Positions 26,195 to 35,335 of a stretch of 64,000 bases of DNA are shown piece after piece (position 1 is the stretch's first letter; every line of letters starts with the position of its first letter). The notes under the pieces were generated by a model. The model was given only the letters and a program-made list of their open reading frames with translations. It made no database searches and had not been told where the DNA came from. The stretch is from Polynucleobacter sp. JS-JIR-5-A7 (GTDB lineage Bacteria; Pseudomonadota; Gammaproteobacteria; Burkholderiales; Burkholderiaceae): the NCBI RefSeq assembly GCF_018687935.1, contig NZ_CP061308.1:1482048-1546047 (forward strand), in the 5' to 3' direction. Both the position numbers and the translations under genes were made by a program.

Positions 26195-28111
26195 TTGGAA
26201 AATCTAGCGCAAACGCAAGAGATTAGTAAGAGCGCCAAACTCGAAACTTGGTTGCGGGCGCTCCAGGTTGCCCAACTCTTAGCTATTCATCCGCATGGTT
26301 TGGGTGGCGTAATTTTGCGTGCACGCTCTGGACCAGTCAGAGATCGTTGGCTAAGCTACCTCAATACCGTCGCTCAATTGGGAGGTATGCGCCTGCCTTT
26401 ACGCAAAATGCCTCTTGGCATCTCAGATGAAAATCTGATTGGTGGTATCGATCTCGATCAAACACTACGCACAGGCAAAGCCGTTCTCAGGCAGGGACTC
26501 CTCGCGCAATGCGATCAACAGTTATTACTCATGCCAATGGCAGAGAGAGTTGAAGTAGGCGCTGTAGCGAAAGTGGTGAGCGCTTTGGATAATGGATTTA
26601 TTGCAATTGAGCGTGATGGTCAAAGCCGCAGAATTGAAAGTCGCTTTGGAGTTGTGGCTTTGGATGAGGGTATCGAAGATGATGAACAGCCCAATGAAAA
26701 AATTCGGCAGAGAACCGCATTTCTGTTGAACCTCGATATTCTCGGCTGGAGAGATCTACCAGAAACTGATGATGATTTTCTGCCTGATACCCAAACACTT
26801 CAATATGCACGTGAGAACTTCTCTGCAGTCACTGTGAGTGAAGATAGTCTTAATGCATTGGTTGGTGTTGCTGAACAGTTGGGGGTGATATCGATACGTG
26901 CCCTTAATCTGGCTATGAATACCGCGAAGTGTTTAGCAGCTTTTGATAGAGAAGATGAAGTGACTAGCATGCATTTGCAACAAGCGATTGCATTAGTTTT
27001 ATCCCCACGCGCTACGCGACTGCCACAAAGCGCTCCGCCCGAAGAGGAAGAGATTCTACCTGAACCAGAGTCAGACGAACAACCTGAGAGTGAGCAAGAT
27101 CCCTTAGATCAAGAGCCGCCTCCTCCAGAAACACCTCCACCTGATCCGAGTGAAGATCAAAATAGGAATGAAGATGAGGGGGAGGAACAGGAAAATAATG
27201 CAGAAAATCCACAAGCGCTTGAAGATGAAATTTTAGAAGCCGCTCAAGCAGCAATCCCTGCAGACCTCTTGGCGCGCTTGGCAGATTTAGCTGACTTAAA
27301 AACACCTAAAGGTATGGGTGGCAAAACTGGCGCTATCAAAGTCGGCCGCATACGTGGTCGCCCACTCGGAAATATACCCGGCATGCCCGAGGGTGGCAAA
27401 ACTCTGAGCATCATCGATACGCTGCGTGCTGCTGTTCCTTGGCAAGCTGTACGCAGAGCAGAAATGAAGGCAGCTGGCAAAACAATCCCTCTTGGGAAAA
27501 TTTTGATTCGCAAAGAAGATTTTCGGATTAAGCGCTATCAAGAGCGCACTCAAACCTTAACGATGTTTATCGTAGATGCATCTGGCTCCTCCGCGATGCA
27601 TCGCCTTGCAGAAGCCAAGGGTGCAGTGGAATTGCTATTAGCTGAATGCTACGTAAGACGAGATCAAGTAGCAGTGATGTCATTTAGAGGTAGTGTTGCC
27701 GAACTCGTCCTCGCCCCTACGCGTTCATTAGTCAAGGCTAAACGAGCCCTCAGTGGTCTGCCTGGCGGTGGTGGGACCCCCCTGTCTCGTGCGATTGATG
27801 AATCTTTTGAAGTTGCTAGCGCATCGATGCGAAAAGGACTTACCCCCGCCTTAGTCTTCTTAACGGATGGCCGAGCCAATATTGCTAAAGATGGCTCTCC
27901 TGGAAGACCAAAGGCAATGGAAGATGCGCAGCAGTCAGCACGCGCTGCATCTCATTACTCTTTTAAGTCCTTATGGATTGATACTTCACCGCAAGCTCGA
28001 GACGAAGGTAAAGCCATGGCTGCAATGCTGGGGTCTATGTACTTACCACTACCGAATGCAGGCGCTAATGAGGTTTCTCAAGCGATCATGCAAGGCCTGA
28101 AAAAGGCTTAA
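26195..28111 (+). CDS. bchD: Magnesium chelatase subunit BchD
   Basis: 638 aa. The N-terminal third is a degenerate AAA+ domain without a good P-loop; a Pro/Glu/Asp-rich linker covers about residues 270-345; the C-terminal von Willebrand A domain has the MIDAS motif DASGSSAMHRL. The start is a TTG at 26195 with no clear ribosome site, so the exact N terminus is uncertain. Its stop overlaps that of convergent bchO by 4 bases. Confidence 0.95.
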   Translation: MENLAQTQEISKSAKLETWLRALQVAQLLAIHPHGLGGVILRARSGPVRDRWLSYLNTVAQLGGMRLPLRKMPLGISDENLIGGIDLDQTLRTGKAVLRQGLLAQCDQQLLLMPMAERVEVGAVAKVVSALDNGFIAIERDGQSRRIESRFGVVALDEGIEDDEQPNEKIRQRTAFLLNLDILGWRDLPETDDDFLPDTQTLQYARENFSAVTVSEDSLNALVGVAEQLGVISIRALNLAMNTAKCLAAFDREDEVTSMHLQQAIALVLSPRATRLPQSAPPEEEEILPEPESDEQPESEQDPLDQEPPPPETPPPDPSEDQNRNEDEGEEQENNAENPQALEDEILEAAQAAIPADLLARLADLADLKTPKGMGGKTGAIKVGRIRGRPLGNIPGMPEGGKTLSIIDTLRAAVPWQAVRRAEMKAAGKTIPLGKILIRKEDFRIKRYQERTQTLTMFIVDASGSSAMHRLAEAKGAVELLLAECYVRRDQVAVMSFRGSVAELVLAPTRSLVKAKRALSGLPGGGGTPLSRAIDESFEVASASMRKGLTPALVFLTDGRANIAKDGSPGRPKAMEDAQQSARAASHYSFKSLWIDTSPQARDEGKAMAAMLGSMYLPLPNAGANEVSQAIMQGLKKA

Positions 28112-28974
28112 TCGCCAAACTCAGTCTTCAAGCCTTCGAGAATCAGTTGTGCCACTTTGTTTGGCTCAAGTTCATGCATGATGTGACCACCCTCCCATTT
28201 CACAATCTCTGCAGCAGGAAAATAATCCAGAATAATCTTTTCTAAAGGCTTTACTGGAATCCACGCATCCTGATTACCTAAGACGCAAATTAATTTACCG
28301 CGATATAAATTTGCTTCAACCAAAACTTTGTGAATATCTGCCGCCGCCATAAAATTCATGGAGCCGCGTACATGTTCTGAACGCTCAAAGAGTTTACGGT
28401 AATAAACTCTGCGATTCTCCGGCAAAATCGTATTCGTTGAGTCTAGCAGCTTATCGACCATTCCTAAACTAGGTGAAAGTGAAGCAAGCAAGCTAGAGAG
28501 CGTTGAGGATCGGGTAATGGGACCTAAGAGTGGTCCAAAGAAACTAGTGTAGACAGCTGGTGGCGGTATAAAAGAGGGATTCAAAGCAATCACTAGCTTA
28601 GGTGGCTTTGATGAACCTACGGCAAAACGCAATGCTAAAGGTGCGCCAGCAGAATGGCCGACTACGATCGAGGGTGCTTCAATTCCCAATTGCTCAATGA
28701 GTAGCTGCAAAGAGTTTGCTATTTCATCAAGTGTTAAGTCTTCTAGTTTTGCACCTAAGGTAAAGGCATGTCCTGGCAAATCCGGCACTAAGACTTGTGC
28801 ATGGGCTTCTAACAGAGGAATCAGATCAGACCAAGAATGGGTTGAGCTGCCAGTGCCATGTAATAACAAAACAACAGGGCCCTTACCAGTGAGCTGCACA
28901 TGCCAATCTAAACCTCCAACAGAGACGGTACTACTATGTTGTCGATTGGGCCAATCTAAGGGTATTCGTTTCAT
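28108..28974 (-). CDS. bchO: BchO, alpha/beta hydrolase linked to Mg chelatase genes
   Basis: 288 aa alpha/beta hydrolase with nucleophile elbow GHSAGAP, oxyanion region LLHGTGSSTHSW, the late Asp in LGNQDAWIPV and a final His in GGHIMHE. BchO usually follows bchI and bchD on the same strand; here it is inverted and convergent with bchD. The precise reaction is not established; a role in Mg chelation or Mg-porphyrin handling is inferred from linkage. Confidence 0.85.
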   Translation of the reverse strand: MKRIPLDWPNRQHSSTVSVGGLDWHVQLTGKGPVVLLLHGTGSSTHSWSDLIPLLEAHAQVLVPDLPGHAFTLGAKLEDLTLDEIANSLQLLIEQLGIEAPSIVVGHSAGAPLALRFAVGSSKPPKLVIALNPSFIPPPAVYTSFFGPLLGPITRSSTLSSLLASLSPSLGMVDKLLDSTNTILPENRRVYYRKLFERSEHVRGSMNFMAAADIHKVLVEANLYRGKLICVLGNQDAWIPVKPLEKIILDYFPAAEIVKWEGGHIMHELEPNKVAQLILEGLKTEFGD

Positions 28975-28977
28975 TGC

Positions 28978-29904
28978 TTATAAGAACTCTTTGAGTGCCT
29001 GAAGTCCAATTGTAGGTTGCTCTTCTTGTGGCAAGTGGCCAATATTAGGCAAGGATACTCTCTTCACATTAGACATTACCTTCAAGTAATCATTTGAATT
29101 TGCAATCGGGATAAAAGCATCTTGCTCACCCCAGATCAATAAAGTAGGTGCCTTGATATTGGTCAAAGAGGGCACTGGATCTTGTAAGACAGTTTGCTGC
29201 ATACGGGCCAAAATGGCACCTCTTACCCCAGGGGCTAACATCAGGTCGTAGTAACGATTCACTAAAGCATCATTTAATGTTTTTGGATTGGCGTAAGCTG
29301 GCTCAAGGTTCATTGCTAAAAAAGTTTTAGAAAAGAAATAGCGATAGAGCTGAGCAATTGCAGGGACTTCAGTCTTTTTGCCGTACTCAATTCCTGGGCT
29401 AGCATACCCATCCGGTGAGATGAGCACCAACTTCGCAACCTGATCCGGATACCGCGCGGCAAATTGCCAAGCAAACTTGCCGCCCATCGAATTGCCTACC
29501 AACACCACCTTTGGAATTTGTAGCGCTCTCATGAAAGCCTCAAGTACCTCCACACTTCTCTCATCGGTATAGACGCCACTTGGATCTTCTCCGGTAAGAC
29601 CAAATCCTGGCAAGTCTACAGAAATCACACGGTAGTCCTGACTTAAAGCTTCTGACCAAGCATCCCAAGTCTGCAAACTTGCACCAAAGCCATGCAAAAA
29701 TAGAATGGGTATCGGGTTTTTGGAAGGGCCAGTATCTTGATAATGAATGTTGACTCCCAATGCACTGACATATGCATTTTTAGGAGAGCCATACATTTTT
29801 TCTAACTCTGTTTTAGACTTATCGGGAGCCCATAAATAGAGGGCTGCAAAAAAGATGAAGGTTGTTAATACCAGAGCAATGATCTTGAACGCTTTGAGGA
29901 GCAT
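28978..29904 (-). CDS. Membrane-anchored alpha/beta hydrolase upstream of bchO
   Basis: 308 aa. One N-terminal hydrophobic helix (about residues 5-27) suggests an anchor with the hydrolase domain outside the cytoplasm. Catalytic residues are visible: GNSMGG (nucleophile Ser), Asp in IWGEQDAFIP and His in PNIGHLPQEE; the oxyanion segment is FLHGFGASLQTWD. The stop lies 3 bases before the bchO start, so the two hydrolases form a pair. The substrate is unknown; pigment-ester or lipid cleavage are possibilities. Confidence 0.8.
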   Translation of the reverse strand: MLLKAFKIIALVLTTFIFFAALYLWAPDKSKTELEKMYGSPKNAYVSALGVNIHYQDTGPSKNPIPILFLHGFGASLQTWDAWSEALSQDYRVISVDLPGFGLTGEDPSGVYTDERSVEVLEAFMRALQIPKVVLVGNSMGGKFAWQFAARYPDQVAKLVLISPDGYASPGIEYGKKTEVPAIAQLYRYFFSKTFLAMNLEPAYANPKTLNDALVNRYYDLMLAPGVRGAILARMQQTVLQDPVPSLTNIKAPTLLIWGEQDAFIPIANSNDYLKVMSNVKRVSLPNIGHLPQEEQPTIGLQALKEFL

Positions 29905-29966
29905 CGATTTCTAGCCTTAAAATAACAATGATGAATTTCTACTAAAACTAAGACTGTAATAGAAAA

Positions 29967-30950
29967 ATGACTGCCAATACTACTCAACCCCTTGCCATTA
30001 TTACCGGAGCCTCATCTGGAGTTGGCTTATATGCCGCCAAAGCTCTGCTGGCTCGTCATTGGCGACTGATACTGGCAGTCCGAGACCCTCAAAAAATGGA
30101 GTTAACCGCAAAGGCACATCAATTTGATTCTAGCCAATATGAAATCTGGGAACTAGACCTTGGAAATCTCGATAGCGTTAAAGCATTTGTCCAACGCTTT
30201 AATGAAAGCGGTCAAAAGCTTAACGCTTTGCTCTGTAATGCGGCGACTTATTTACCACTCTTAAAAGAACCTGCCCGCTCTCCTCAAGGATTTGAAATTA
30301 GCGTAGCAACGAATTATTTTGGGCACTACGTTCTGAGCAGAATGCTGCTGGACAAGTTAATCCAAACTGCCAAACAACATGAGCATGCACGTCTGATTAC
30401 CTTAGGCACTGTGACCGCCAACTCAGAAGAATTCGGCGGCAAAGTACCTATCCCTGCCCCCGCAGATATTGGTGCTTTAGAAGGTCTCATGGCAGGCTTT
30501 AAAGCACCGATTGCCATGATCAATGGAAAACCCTTTAAACCTGGCAAGGCATACAAAGATAGCAAGCTATGCAATATGGTCATGAATCGAGAGCTACAAA
30601 AAAGATATCACGCTAGTACTGGCGTGATCTTTAATACCCTATATCCTGGATGTGTAGCTGAGACGGCACTCTTTAGAGACACTCCGCCACTCTTTCAAAA
30701 AATATTTCCCTGGTTTCAGAAAAACATTACTAAGGGTTATGTGAGCCAAGAGCTTGCTGGAGAACGTGTTGCTCAAGTGGTTGCAGATCCACGCTTTACC
30801 CAATCAGGTGTTCATTGGAGCTGGGGCAATCGCAACTCGGCTATCAGAGAGCCTTTCGCCCAAGAACTTTCTATGAAAGCCAAGAGCGAAAAATTAAGCA
30901 ACGATCTCTGGGAAATTACAGCCAAGCTCGTTGGCATGCCCAGTGATTAA
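29967..30950 (+). CDS. por: Light-dependent protochlorophyllide oxidoreductase (LPOR)
   Basis: 327 aa short-chain dehydrogenase that is strikingly like cyanobacterial POR. The NADPH motif TGASSGVGLYAAKAL is at 13-27, the catalytic YKDSK has Tyr196 and Lys200, and the POR-specific Cys229 is in LYPGCVAETALF. Further POR blocks are GTVTANSEE, GGKVPIPAPADIG, FPWFQKNITKGYVSQE and SGVHWSWGNR. It reduces protochlorophyllide ring D using light and NADPH. It lies alone on the plus strand between the hydrolase pair and bchL. Known in at least one other aerobic anoxygenic phototroph (Dinoroseobacter shibae), where acquisition from cyanobacteria was proposed. Confidence 0.93.
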   Translation: MTANTTQPLAIITGASSGVGLYAAKALLARHWRLILAVRDPQKMELTAKAHQFDSSQYEIWELDLGNLDSVKAFVQRFNESGQKLNALLCNAATYLPLLKEPARSPQGFEISVATNYFGHYVLSRMLLDKLIQTAKQHEHARLITLGTVTANSEEFGGKVPIPAPADIGALEGLMAGFKAPIAMINGKPFKPGKAYKDSKLCNMVMNRELQKRYHASTGVIFNTLYPGCVAETALFRDTPPLFQKIFPWFQKNITKGYVSQELAGERVAQVVADPRFTQSGVHWSWGNRNSAIREPFAQELSMKAKSEKLSNDLWEITAKLVGMPSD

Positions 30951-30959
30951 CTAAGCAGA

Positions 30960-31865
30960 TTAATCAAAGCCAAGCAAATCAAATATATCTCTGTCCTTCA
31001 TTGGTATTGAAGGCAGGGGATCTGCTCCGGCCCAAAGTGCTGCAGCCAAACGCATGTACTCTTGCTGGACTTTTTCAAGCTCAGGAGAGTACTCCATCTC
31101 AAATAAAGTTGACTTTTTAAGACGACTACGACGAATCACATCCAAGTCAGGGAAGTGAGCCATCGTTTTTAATCCAACCTGTTCATTGAATTTGTCGATT
31201 TGATCGGTATCCTTACTGCGATTCGCAATCACACCACCTAAGCGAACGTTATAGTTTTTCGCTTTTGCACCAATAGCTTGAATAATGCGATTCATCGCAA
31301 AAATAGAATCAAAGTCATTGGCAGTAACGATAAGCGCGCGATCAGCATGCTGCAGTGGCGCAGCAAAGCCGCCACAAACTACGTCGCCCAACACATCAAA
31401 AATCACGACATCGGTATCGTCCAGTAAATGATGTTCCTTCAGGAGTTTCACAGTTTGCCCAACCACATAGCCCCCACAACCTGTTCCTGCTGGAGGTCCG
31501 CCCGCTTCTACACACATTACGCCGTTATAACCTTCATACACAAAATCTTCGATGCGCAACTCTTCGGAATGAAAATCCACTTTCTCCAGCACATCAATTA
31601 CCGTAGGCATCAGCTTTTTGGTGAGGGTAAATGTTGAATCATGTTTAGGATCGCATCCAATTTGGATGACGCGTTTTCCTAATTTAGAGAAAGCAACCGA
31701 TAAGTTAGATGAGGTGGTGCTCTTACCAATCCCACCCTTACCGTAAATCGCAAAGACCTTCGCTTTACCAATTTTCAAATTGGGATCTAGCTGAACTTGA
31801 AGGCTTCCTTCACCATCAGGTGGTGGACTGCGAAAATCTGAAACGGGTATGTTAATTGCTTTCAT
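30960..31865 (-). CDS. bchL: Dark protochlorophyllide reductase iron protein BchL
   Basis: 301 aa NifH-like ATPase of the light-independent protochlorophyllide reductase. P-loop in FAIYGKGGIGKSTTSSNLS; cluster-ligand Cys in AGGPPAGTGCGG and DVLGDVVCGGFAAPL. It follows bchB by 39 bases and is convergent with por, with 9 bases between stops. Confidence 0.97.
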   Translation of the reverse strand: MKAINIPVSDFRSPPPDGEGSLQVQLDPNLKIGKAKVFAIYGKGGIGKSTTSSNLSVAFSKLGKRVIQIGCDPKHDSTFTLTKKLMPTVIDVLEKVDFHSEELRIEDFVYEGYNGVMCVEAGGPPAGTGCGGYVVGQTVKLLKEHHLLDDTDVVIFDVLGDVVCGGFAAPLQHADRALIVTANDFDSIFAMNRIIQAIGAKAKNYNVRLGGVIANRSKDTDQIDKFNEQVGLKTMAHFPDLDVIRRSRLKKSTLFEMEYSPELEKVQQEYMRLAAALWAGADPLPSIPMKDRDIFDLLGFD

Positions 31866-31904
31866 TTTGGATTGCTTTCACTGTTTTTGACTAGATGTCA
31901 CTAT

Positions 31905-33470
31905 TTAACTTTTAAAGTGTGTCTTTGCATCATACAAAGTTTCTAAGGTAATACTCAAGAGTCCTTGCTCAACTGCATAACGCTCTGTATTTCTTCTGGC
32001 CTTGCCTCTCACAAAAAATGGGATTTTATTGAGTTCTTTTTCAGCATCATTTTCCCAGGAAGGTGCTCCATTCTTGACAGTAATCATCGAAGGGGCATTC
32101 TCTGAGGCCTCTTTTGCGGGAGTCGAATGTCCAAGATGGGATGGCATCGCGCCATCATGAAACTCAAAGTCTCCTTTGAACATGCCAATTAAATGTTCTT
32201 CGAGACCCATCATGAGAGGATGAACCCAAGAATCAAATAATACGCAGGCACCTTCAAAGCCCATTTGCGGAGAATAACGAGATGGAAAATCTTGGACATG
32301 CACTGGAGACGAAATGACTGCACAAGGTATTTTTAAGCGCTTGGCAATATGACGCTCCATCTGGGTTCCTAAGATCAACTCTGGCTGAAGTTCAGTAATC
32401 TTTTCTTCAACTTCTAAATAGTCGTCCGAAATGATTGCCTCAAGCCCGAATTCAGCAGCAGCCTCACGTACTTCACGAGCTAATTCACGGCTATAGGTGC
32501 CTAGTCCAACTACTTTGAAGCCCATTTCATGAGCAGCTACTTTTGCTGCAGCAATAGCATGCGTTGCATCACCAAAAATAAAGACTCTCTTGTTGGTGAG
32601 ATAGGTTGAGTCTACCGATAACGCATACCAACGTGCTCTAGATGATTGACTTAATTTTTCAACATCACACTCAATACCTGCTAACTGGCAGACTTCAGTA
32701 ATAAAAGCTTGAGTACCCTTAAATCCAATCGGAATCGTTTTAGTCGAAGGCTGACCAAAGCTTCTACTCATCCAAGTGACTGCAGTGTTTGCTGTCTCTG
32801 GGTATAAATTGACATTAAAGTCGGCTTCATGCAAACGCGCAATATCTGCAGGGTTAGCGCCTAAAGGTGCAACCACATTGACTTCAATTCCTAAATCACG
32901 CAATAAACGAGAAATTTCTTCGACATCATCGCGATGCCGGAAACCGAGAGCCGTAGGCCCTAAAATATTACAACTCGGCTTTGCATTGGCTGCACGGGCT
33001 GGACGTTGTTGGCCTGGAGGCAGAATAAATGACTGCCCTAATAGGCGAACCATCTGATAAAAGGTTTCTGCTGCGCCCCAATTTTCTTTCTTTTGATATG
33101 CCGGCAATTCCAGTGGCAAGATCGGTACAGGCAAATCAAGCGCGGCGGCTAAGCCACCAGGGTCATCTTGAATCAACTCTGCTGTACAGGATGCGCCCAC
33201 CATTAATAAATCAGGCGTAAAACGGGCATAAGCTGATCTAGCAGCATCTTTGAATAATTCTGCAGTATCGCTACCTAAATCACGCGCCTGGAAAGTGGTG
33301 TAAGTGACCGGCGGTCTCTTTTTCATCCGCTCAATCATGGTGAAAAGGAGATCGGCATAAGTATCGCCTTGCGGAGCGTGCAGAACATAATGCACCTTCT
33401 CCATTGCGGTAGCAATGCGCATCGCTCCGACATGGGGTGGTCCTTCATAAGTCCAAAGCGTTAATTTCAT
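31905..33470 (-). CDS. bchB: Dark protochlorophyllide reductase subunit BchB
   Basis: 521 aa nitrogenase-like subunit. The start MKLTLWTYEGPPHVGAMRIA is typical, and VGASCTAELIQDDPGG and the C-terminal PFFVRGKARRNTERYA domain are family blocks. It forms the catalytic tetramer with BchN. Its ATG overlaps the bchN stop (ATGA). Confidence 0.97.
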   Translation of the reverse strand: MKLTLWTYEGPPHVGAMRIATAMEKVHYVLHAPQGDTYADLLFTMIERMKKRPPVTYTTFQARDLGSDTAELFKDAARSAYARFTPDLLMVGASCTAELIQDDPGGLAAALDLPVPILPLELPAYQKKENWGAAETFYQMVRLLGQSFILPPGQQRPARAANAKPSCNILGPTALGFRHRDDVEEISRLLRDLGIEVNVVAPLGANPADIARLHEADFNVNLYPETANTAVTWMSRSFGQPSTKTIPIGFKGTQAFITEVCQLAGIECDVEKLSQSSRARWYALSVDSTYLTNKRVFIFGDATHAIAAAKVAAHEMGFKVVGLGTYSRELAREVREAAAEFGLEAIISDDYLEVEEKITELQPELILGTQMERHIAKRLKIPCAVISSPVHVQDFPSRYSPQMGFEGACVLFDSWVHPLMMGLEEHLIGMFKGDFEFHDGAMPSHLGHSTPAKEASENAPSMITVKNGAPSWENDAEKELNKIPFFVRGKARRNTERYAVEQGLLSITLETLYDAKTHFKS

Positions 33471-34750
33471 ACGGTCTCCGCCATCATGAGCTTATGTTTT
33501 CTCGTTAAAGGGCGAGCAAATAATTCCGCAAGATCAGCTGCTTGGTTAAATCCTTGAATAGGTGTGAAGACAAGCTCAATCGACCACTTTGTAGTAAAGC
33601 CCTCGGCTTCCAAGGGATTCGCTAATCCCAAGCCACAGACAACCATATCTGGCTGTTGCGCGCGACAACGGTCTAATTGATTTTCTACATTTTGACCTTC
33701 AGATAATTGCGTCTGAGAATCCAACATAGTCAATTCTTCCGCCATATGCTGACGATGCAAATAGGGAACGCCGACTTCCATCAATTTCATGCCAAGCTCT
33801 CTATTTAAATAACGAGCCAAAGGTATCTCTAACTGTGAGTCAGGGAAGAAGAAAATGGATTTGCCCTGCAGGATCTCACGATGCGGCGCAAGTGACTTAT
33901 TGGCACGATCACGTTGGGGTGCAATGACCTTCTCAAAGACATCTTTAGGCACACCTAATTCTTGGGCGGCGGCTGCAAACCATTTTTCTGTTCCCTCTAC
34001 ACCCAATGGGAAAGGTGCAGCAATTCTCTGAGCCCCTAAATTTTCCAAGAATCTAGCGGTATCGGTCAAAAATGGCTGAGACAATAAATACTTTGTCTTT
34101 GGACCAACAACGATTTTTTGCGTCGACTCCCTAGGCGGGAAAAAAGCAAAAGACTTGAGACCCAGGTCTTTAAAGATGCGACTAAATTGATCTTCAACCA
34201 CATCAGCCAAACAGCCGACCACCAATAAATCAACTTCATCAGATTGATTAGACTTAGGTAGATCTTGCACTAACGCAGCTAAACAAGCGTCTTCCCCTTG
34301 GGTAAAAGTTGTCTCAATACCGCTGCCAGAATAATTCAGAATGCGTACATTTGGCGCAAATGTTTTACCAAGACGTTGTGCTGCCCTCGACAAATCTAAC
34401 TTTATGACTTCTGACGGGCAAGAGCCCACTAGAAATAATAGTTTGATATCAGGACGACGCTCTAGCAATTGCTTTACAACCTTGTCTAACTCATCATTAG
34501 CATCTGCAAGACCAGCTAAATCACGATCATCAATGATTGCTGTTGCAAAACGTGGTTCGGCGAAAATCATCACCCCAGCGGCAGACTGAATTAAGTGTGC
34601 GCAGGTTCGAGAACCAACCACTAGAAAAAATGCATCTTGAATTTTTCGATGCAACCAGATAATCCCAGTCAGGCCACAGAAAACTTCTCTTTGGCCACGC
34701 TCTTTTAAGGGCTGGAAATCCATCTTCACTTCATTGGCTACAGAATTCAA
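33467..34750 (-). CDS. bchN: Dark protochlorophyllide reductase subunit BchN
   Basis: 427 aa. Cluster-ligand Cys residues are in EVFCGLTGIIWLH, GSRTCAHLIQ and LVGSCPSEVIKLD. The start is taken as TTG at 34750 with GAGGTAA upstream; an in-frame ATG at 34723 would remove nine residues. It is the first gene of bchN-bchB-bchL and the right-hand end of the photosynthesis cluster. A perfect 10-bp inverted repeat brackets the ribosome site and includes the TTG. Confidence 0.95.
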   Translation of the reverse strand: MNSVANEVKMDFQPLKERGQREVFCGLTGIIWLHRKIQDAFFLVVGSRTCAHLIQSAAGVMIFAEPRFATAIIDDRDLAGLADANDELDKVVKQLLERRPDIKLLFLVGSCPSEVIKLDLSRAAQRLGKTFAPNVRILNYSGSGIETTFTQGEDACLAALVQDLPKSNQSDEVDLLVVGCLADVVEDQFSRIFKDLGLKSFAFFPPRESTQKIVVGPKTKYLLSQPFLTDTARFLENLGAQRIAAPFPLGVEGTEKWFAAAAQELGVPKDVFEKVIAPQRDRANKSLAPHREILQGKSIFFFPDSQLEIPLARYLNRELGMKLMEVGVPYLHRQHMAEELTMLDSQTQLSEGQNVENQLDRCRAQQPDMVVCGLGLANPLEAEGFTTKWSIELVFTPIQGFNQAADLAELFARPLTRKHKLMMAETV

Positions 34751-34784
34751 TTCTTACCTCAGACTTTGATGAACGAATTGAATT
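34744..34784 (-). promoter_or_regulatory. Inverted repeat covering the bchN translation start
   Basis: On the mRNA strand AATTCAATTC (34784-34775) and GAATTGAATT (34753-34744) form a perfect 10-bp stem with a 21-base loop containing the GAGGTAA ribosome site; the stem includes the TTG start codon. Eight of ten pairs are A-U, so the structure would be weak. It could also be a protein operator. Confidence 0.4.
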
Positions 34785-34955
34785 GGGAATGGAGGACCAT
34801 CGAACCAATTTCAGACGGGGCACAGAAAAAAGTAGTCATACAGTCATACGCAAATCAATAGATGCCTTAGTAAAAGGCTCTTGAGGGCTTTTAGATATAA
34901 GTGTTTATACCCATAAAAAGCCTATCGCTAAAAGGGGAATATTGCCAAGCCAAAG

Positions 34956-34990
34956 AAAAAGCCCCAAATATTAAGCAACTTGGGGCTTTT
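34956..34990. terminator. Bidirectional rho-independent terminator at the photosynthesis cluster boundary
   Basis: AAAAAGCCCCAA and TTGGGGCTTTT (34956-34967 and 34980-34990) form a GC-rich stem with A-run before and T-run after, so it works on both strands. It ends the leftward transcript of the small gene at 35.0 kb and separates it from the bchN upstream region. The 205 bases between it and bchN show no PpsR box. Confidence 0.75.
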
Positions 34991-35010
34991 AATTGAGTGA
35001 AGTTTGAACC

Positions 35011-35214
35011 TTATCGTTGCGACTTTAGCAATGCTTTAAAGGTTAGCACGCTGAGAGATACCGCAATTCCTAGCGAAACTAAAAACATGGCAAATTTAGA
35101 CTGGGTCTGGCCCGCAGGAAAGATCAAGTAGAAAGCAACGGTAATGCTGACGACCATTCCAAAAAATCCTGCAATTTTAGAAATCCGGTCTTTCATATCA
35201 TGGAATTTAAACAT
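35011..35214 (-). CDS. Small two-helix membrane protein, unknown
   Basis: 67 aa from the ATG at 35214, which has AAAGGA upstream; an upstream ATG would add 16 unlikely residues. A charged N terminus (MFKFHDMKDRISKI) is followed by two hydrophobic segments (about residues 12-34 and 42-62). No family recognised. It stands alone and is followed by a strong terminator. Confidence 0.6.
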   Translation of the reverse strand: MFKFHDMKDRISKIAGFFGMVVSITVAFYLIFPAGQTQSKFAMFLVSLGIAVSLSVLTFKALLKSQR

Positions 35215-35335
35215 GCTCTGTATCCTTTCAGGTTTTATATCTTGTGCGCATAAGAACATCAATGGATGATTGCTAATTGATGTCGAAAACTTTAAACCTC
35301 GTTTTTGGTAGAGTCAAGACACTAGGGTAAACCCT

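Noticed and set aside
16807..31865. bchX and bchL as a gene duplication of recent origin
   Set aside because: They are the established iron proteins of two different enzymes and each sits with its own partner genes.
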